From Gammaproteobacteria bacterium UBA7803 (GTDB taxonomy: Bacteria > Pseudomonadota > Gammaproteobacteria > Pseudomonadales > Azotimanducaceae), in NCBI GenBank assembly GCA_002480525.1, contig DLCH01000057.1, positions 1-64,000 of the forward strand: a stretch of DNA of 64,000 nucleotides. The letters run 5' to 3'. The translations under genes were made by a program, and so were the position numbers. Below, piece by piece: positions 60,680 through 64,000 of this stretch. The notes beneath the pieces are model-generated. The model made no database searches, was not told where the DNA came from, and was given only the letters and a program-made list of their open reading frames with translations. Each line of letters starts with the position of its first letter. Positions within the stretch are counted from its first letter, which is position 1.

Positions 60680-61386
60680 GCGCCGGTCCCGAGGTGCCGC
60701 CGGCTGCCGGGCGGGCGGTGTCCATCGTGATTCCGGTGCGCAACGACGGCGCCGCCCTCGGGCGCCTGCTGGCGCAGCTCGCGGAACTGGGCGCCGGCGG
60801 CGACGTCGTCGTGGTGGACGGCGGCAGCGCTGACGACTCCATGGACGTGGCGCGGCGCCACGGCGTCGCCGTCATCGAGGCCCGGGGCGGTCGGGGCGGT
60901 CAGCTCGCGGCCGGCTGCCGGCACGCGCCCGGCCGGTGGCTGTGGCTGCTGCACGCCGATACCTCGGATCCCGCCGCGGCATTGACCTGGCTGCGGCGGC
61001 GCGCCGCCGAGGGTCCGGACGGGTGGGGCCGGTTCGACGTCGCGTTCACGCCCGCCAGCCGCGCCATGGCGCTGGTGGCCTGGTCCATGAACCGGCGCTC
61101 CAGGCTCACCGGCATCTGCACCGGCGACCAGGGCATGTTCGTGGCCCGGCCGCTGCTCGACGCCGTCGGCGGGGTCCCGGATCAGCCGCTCATGGAAGAC
61201 GTCGAGCTGTCGCGGCGCCTGAAACGCGTTGCCCGGCCGATCTGCCGGCCGGAGCGTATCGTCACCTCGCCCCGGCGCTGGCTGGCCCACGGCGTGTCCA
61301 GGACCATCCTGCGGATGTGGTGGTACCGCCTGCGCTACTGGGCCGGCGCGAGTCCCGAAGCACTCGCCAGGGCCTACTACCGGTGA
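60676..61386 (+). CDS. family 2 glycosyltransferase-like protein (selenodomain-associated transferase 2 type)
   Basis: 236 residues from a GTG overlapping the CoA transferase. GT-A fold: VSIVIPVRNDGAALGRLLAQL, VVVDGGSADDSMDVA, WLWLLHADT (Asp pair) and TGICTGDQGMFVARPLLDAVGGVPDQPLMEDVELSRRL. The pattern fits TIGR04283, named from its common pairing with rSAM/selenodomain proteins and with the transferase encoded next. Donor and acceptor unknown. Soluble or peripheral. Confidence 0.83.
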   Translation: MSAGPEVPPAAGRAVSIVIPVRNDGAALGRLLAQLAELGAGGDVVVVDGGSADDSMDVARRHGVAVIEARGGRGGQLAAGCRHAPGRWLWLLHADTSDPAAALTWLRRRAAEGPDGWGRFDVAFTPASRAMALVAWSMNRRSRLTGICTGDQGMFVARPLLDAVGGVPDQPLMEDVELSRRLKRVARPICRPERIVTSPRRWLAHGVSRTILRMWWYRLRYWAGASPEALARAYYR

Positions 61387-62054
61387 CGGGCTCGGGGCAG
61401 GACCCGACCCCGCCGGCGTCGCATGACGCCGCGTGCCTGTGCGTGTTCGCCCGTGCCCCGCTGGCCGGCGGCGTCAAGCGCCGGCTGGCCGCGTCCATCG
61501 GGGATCGCGAGGCGCTGGCGGCCCACGTTCGCCTGGTCGGCGAGGCGATCGACCGGTTGGCCGGGTCGGCGTCCTGGCGCACCGAATTCTGGCTCGCGGG
61601 CCCCGAGCCGGATGCCCTGGCGGCGTGGCCGCAATGCGGGAACCTCGTCCGCCGGGCCCAGCAGGGGCACGACCTCGGCGCGCGCATGCATCACGCGCTG
61701 ACCGCGACGCTGCATTCGGCCGGTCGGGCCCTGGTGGTGGGCATCGACTGCCCGGAGATCGACGCGGACTACGTGGCCGCGGCGTTCGACGCGCTGGAGG
61801 ACGCAGACGTGGTGCTCGGTCCCGCGGAGGATGGCGGTTACGGCCTGGTGGGCGCCCGCCGGCGGGTCCGTGACCGGCTGGCGCCGCTGTTCTCGGACAT
61901 GCCCTGGGGCACGGACCGGGTGCTGGGGGAGACGCTCGCGCGCTGCCGGCGCGCGGACCTGGCGGTGGCTCGCCTGCCGTTGATCTGGGACGTGGACGAT
62001 CTCGAGGACTGGCGCCGCTATCTGGCCTGGGTGGCGCAGCGGGGCGCGCTCTGA
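61383..62054 (+). CDS. DUF2064 / TIGR04282-like glycosyltransferase
   Basis: 223 residues, GTG start overlapping the GT2-like stop (GTGA). LCVFARAPLAGGVKRRLAASIG at the N-terminus, ALVVGIDCPEIDADYVAAAFDAL near 125, DVVLGPAEDGGYGLVGA near 150 and FSDMPWGTDRVLGETLARC near 180 match the transferase-1 partner of TIGR04283. Proteins of this family occur with radical-SAM arsenosugar or related pathways; none of those genes is in this window. Confidence 0.83.
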   Translation: MTGSGQDPTPPASHDAACLCVFARAPLAGGVKRRLAASIGDREALAAHVRLVGEAIDRLAGSASWRTEFWLAGPEPDALAAWPQCGNLVRRAQQGHDLGARMHHALTATLHSAGRALVVGIDCPEIDADYVAAAFDALEDADVVLGPAEDGGYGLVGARRRVRDRLAPLFSDMPWGTDRVLGETLARCRRADLAVARLPLIWDVDDLEDWRRYLAWVAQRGAL

Positions 62055-62058
62055 GCGG

Positions 62059-62706
62059 TCAGCCGGTGCCGGTTCTGGCTTCGTCCGCCCCGCCCTGGGC
62101 CTGGTTGAGCAGGGCGTCCAGCGCGTCCTGGTCCAGCGCCTCGCCTTCCGCTTCGGCCTCGCCGCCGGCCTGAGCCGCCGGCTCGGGCTCGGTTTCGCGG
62201 ACCTCCAGCGGCGGCAGCTCGATGCCGTAGGCCTGATCGAGGGGTTCCAGGACCTCGAACAGCTGGCGCATCGGCTGTAGCCGGGACGGATCGTCCGCCA
62301 CCAGGAACATGGCGAGCTGGTGGCACTCCTCACGGGTGGCCCGCCAGCGTTTGGCGAATTCCTCCTCGTCGGGCTGCTGGCTGGCCAGCAGCCCGACGAG
62401 GCGGTCCGGGAAGTCCGGCGCCGGCTTGAGCTCGTTCTCGATCACCATGCGGCGCACGGTGACCACCGGGTCGTCGGTGCCCTGCATGCCCTTGAGGCGC
62501 TCCTGGAGCATTTTCTCGGGCGGGGCGGTGGTCTCGATCGCCGTGAGCTTGGTGGTCACGTTGACCAGTTCGTCGTGGGCCTGGCGGCACAGCTCCAGCA
62601 GCGCGTCGTTGCGCTGGCGCAGCGCCCGGTTGCGCAGGAACAGCGCCCCGCCCGCGGCGAGGGCCACGGCGAAGATCTGAATGACGGTGAAGAGCTGCCA
62701 GGTCAT
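62059..62706 (-). CDS. membrane-anchored helical protein with C-terminal DALDALL motif
   Basis: 215 residues. One membrane helix (about 5-24) then helical, acidic cytoplasmic region; the C-terminus ALDQDALDALLNQAQGG resembles the L-x-Q-D/E-x-I/L-DALL motif at the N-terminus of FliM/FliN-type proteins. Pro/Glu/Ala-rich linker (about 165-190) precedes it. No enzymatic domain seen. Next to a PilZ gene on the same strand, so a role in motility or adhesion signalling is possible (inference). Confidence 0.65.
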   Translation of the reverse strand: MTWQLFTVIQIFAVALAAGGALFLRNRALRQRNDALLELCRQAHDELVNVTTKLTAIETTAPPEKMLQERLKGMQGTDDPVVTVRRMVIENELKPAPDFPDRLVGLLASQQPDEEEFAKRWRATREECHQLAMFLVADDPSRLQPMRQLFEVLEPLDQAYGIELPPLEVRETEPEPAAQAGGEAEAEGEALDQDALDALLNQAQGGADEARTGTG

Positions 62707-62761
62707 GGGCGAATTGCCGGTTGATCGGCCTGCCTTGAGTATAGGTCAGTCCTGACGGGCG

Positions 62762-63541
62762 TCAGGCTCTGGCCGGCGTGCGCCGGGCGGAGAGCTGCGA
62801 AACGTAGTGTTCCAGCCGGCGCCGGTCGGGAATGGCCATCCGCAGGAACTCGATGCCGCAGATGGTCTGGCGCTTGCCCGCATCCCAGGCGCTGTGACGG
62901 ATCACGGCCACGGCGTCGAAGGCCAGGGAAGCGGTCACGTGTACGGCGCACTTCGGCAGCGGCTCCTCGACGGTCAGCGCCGGCACCACGGCGCCGCTGA
63001 AGGCGATCCGGCAGCCGCCGACCGAGATGTCGATGATCTGGCCGTGCAGCGGCCGATCGTCGCCTTGACGGGTCACCTGCACGACGCCCTCGTTCGGGCT
63101 CACCCGGGGCGGCAGGGTGATCCGGTTGTGGCGCCGGCGGCGCTGGCGCAGCAGGCGGGTCGGCAGCGAGGCGTGGAAGTAGGGCAGGCCGCGGTCGGAC
63201 TCGACCTTCAGGATGCGGCAGTCCTCGCCGCACACGTACAGATCGTCGGCCCGGGCCGAGAACGTGAAATTCACGCCGCGGCGCAGCCGGCTCAGGCCCT
63301 CGCGGGGCCGGATGTCCTCCAGCAGGAAGTGGTCGTCACCGGTGTCGAGGATGCGCCCCCGGTAGATCTCGGCGACGCCGGCGAGGCGCAGCTCGATGTC
63401 CGCCGAATGGTCGCGCATGACCTTGAGCATCGGGGCGATGTCCTCGGCGCAGTTCAGATAGGCGGCGCGGCGCGCCGCAGCGTCTGCGCCGTTGTCCTGG
63501 GCCGTAGCGGTTGCGTCCTTCAAACCAGACCTCGTTTCCAT
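62762..63541 (-). CDS. PilZ-domain protein, YcgR-like
   Basis: 259 residues. N-terminal YcgR-like domain (about 30-135) and C-terminal PilZ domain (about 135-250) with the c-di-GMP motif RRHNR (R-x3-R) and DISVGG ([D/N]-x-S-x2-G). It would bind c-di-GMP and brake flagellar or surface motility. ATG start; the chemotaxis receptors in the same window suggest flagella. The small gene at 62059 lies 55 bp downstream. Confidence 0.85.
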   Translation of the reverse strand: METRSGLKDATATAQDNGADAAARRAAYLNCAEDIAPMLKVMRDHSADIELRLAGVAEIYRGRILDTGDDHFLLEDIRPREGLSRLRRGVNFTFSARADDLYVCGEDCRILKVESDRGLPYFHASLPTRLLRQRRRRHNRITLPPRVSPNEGVVQVTRQGDDRPLHGQIIDISVGGCRIAFSGAVVPALTVEEPLPKCAVHVTASLAFDAVAVIRHSAWDAGKRQTICGIEFLRMAIPDRRRLEHYVSQLSARRTPARA

Positions 63542-63715
63542 TCGTCGACTCGGCGGCGGGCCGGATAGGCACCGTCGGCGCTCCCTGGACCATCAGTCTG
63601 CACGAGGTGTAAGCATCTCGTAAGCGCAGGATTCCGGAACTGTGCGGCGCTTCACGCGGAAGTCCTGGGATGGCGTGAGCGGTCCGGGGCCTGGTGGACG
63701 GTGGCCGGGGAGGGG

Positions 63716-63738
63716 GCGCGGCCCGGATCGGGCCGCGC
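63716..63738. terminator. GC-rich hairpin after partial tonB
   Basis: Perfect 10-bp stem GCGCGGCCCG / CGGGCCGCGC with a GAT loop, 8 bp downstream of the TonB stop on the minus strand. No U-run follows, so it is a weak or non-canonical terminator. Confidence 0.45.
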
Positions 63739-63746
63739 GCTCGGGG

Positions 63747-64000
63747 TCAGTTGCCCTGGAAGTTGAAGCGGAGCTGGGCGCGCACCGGGGCCGCCTGGCC
63801 GCCGACCTGCACCGGCTTGAACTCCCAGCCCTGCAGCGCCACGAGGGCCTCGCGGTGGAAGATCTTGGAGCTCGAGTCGATAACCTCGGCCTCCTCGACC
63901 TTGCCGTCGGGGCTGACGGTGAACTGCAGTTCGACCCAGCCGGCGAAACCGGCGCGGGCGGCCTGACGGGGATAGTCCGGCACGACCTGGTTGACGACGT
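63747..64000 (-). CDS. TonB C-terminal domain protein, partial at window edge
   Basis: At least 84 residues; the 5' part lies beyond the window. The visible part is a complete TonB C-terminal domain: PDYPRQAARAGFAGWVELQFTVSPDGKVEEAEVIDSSSKIFHREALVALQGWEFKPVQVGGQAAPVRAQLRFNF, including the conserved YPxxA and the final RxxFxF-like strand. Probably tonB or a TonB-like energiser that would serve the TonB receptors in this window. Frame stays open to the edge. Confidence 0.8.
   Translation of the reverse strand, partial: VVNQVVPDYPRQAARAGFAGWVELQFTVSPDGKVEEAEVIDSSSKIFHREALVALQGWEFKPVQVGGQAAPVRAQLRFNFQGN

Overview
The window is high-GC, densely packed bacterial DNA. It looks gammaproteobacterial: it has an oadGAB sodium-pump decarboxylase locus, TonB-dependent receptors, a C-terminal TonB piece, methyl-accepting chemotaxis proteins, a PilZ (YcgR-like) protein and tRNAs with encoded CCA. 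No rRNA, prophage, IS transposase or CRISPR array is visible. Genus cannot be read from the sequence.

Layout. 1-7 kb: housekeeping and sensing (beta-carbonic anhydrase, GFA-type protein, esterase, two chemotaxis receptors around a small barrel-like secreted protein). 7-10.4 kb: MFS carrier, nitronate monooxygenase and a divergent PadR regulator with twin operators. 10.4-46.7 kb: a large accessory catabolic region. It holds two TonB receptors, a GMC oxidoreductase, two Rieske oxygenases, two cytochromes P450, six SDRs, two medium-chain dehydrogenases, an LLM flavin oxidoreductase, crotonase, acyl-CoA dehydrogenase, two SnoaL-like and two ThuA-like proteins, a class-III aminotransferase, a VOC protein, and an acetoin-dehydrogenase-like E1alpha/E1beta/E2 complex with an AcoX-like protein and a TetR regulator. 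46.7-52.4 kb: RidA-like protein, GAF protein, membrane hydrolase, CGNR regulator, DUF481 outer-membrane protein and MBL hydrolase. 52.4-58.4 kb: tRNA-Arg(ACG), oadGAB, a DUF5916 protein and tRNA-Arg(CCT). 58.4-64 kb: a CaiB-type CoA transferase overlapping two glycosyltransferase-like genes, a PilZ protein and a partial TonB.

The main result is in the accessory region. Nine promoter regions carry a related 24-bp element, best form AAAACC-N8-TGACTGTTTT. In five of them it starts directly after, or overlaps the end of, a plausible -10 box that sits 17 bp from a -35 box, which is the arrangement of a repressor site. The elements precede both TonB receptors, both Rieske operons, both P450 operons, the crotonase, the SDR/SnoaL pairs and the LLM operon. 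So about 33 kb of separate operons look like one regulon. The TetR gene at 21246-21890, coupled to acoX, is the best local candidate for the regulator.

Working model (inference): a hydrophobic substrate enters through the TonB receptors and MFS carriers. It is oxidised by P450 and Rieske enzymes, processed by SDRs, MDRs, crotonase and acyl-CoA dehydrogenase, and an alpha-keto or hydroxyketone intermediate is cleaved by the AcoABC-like complex. The substrate is unknown. No ferredoxin, ferredoxin reductase or E3 subunit is encoded here.
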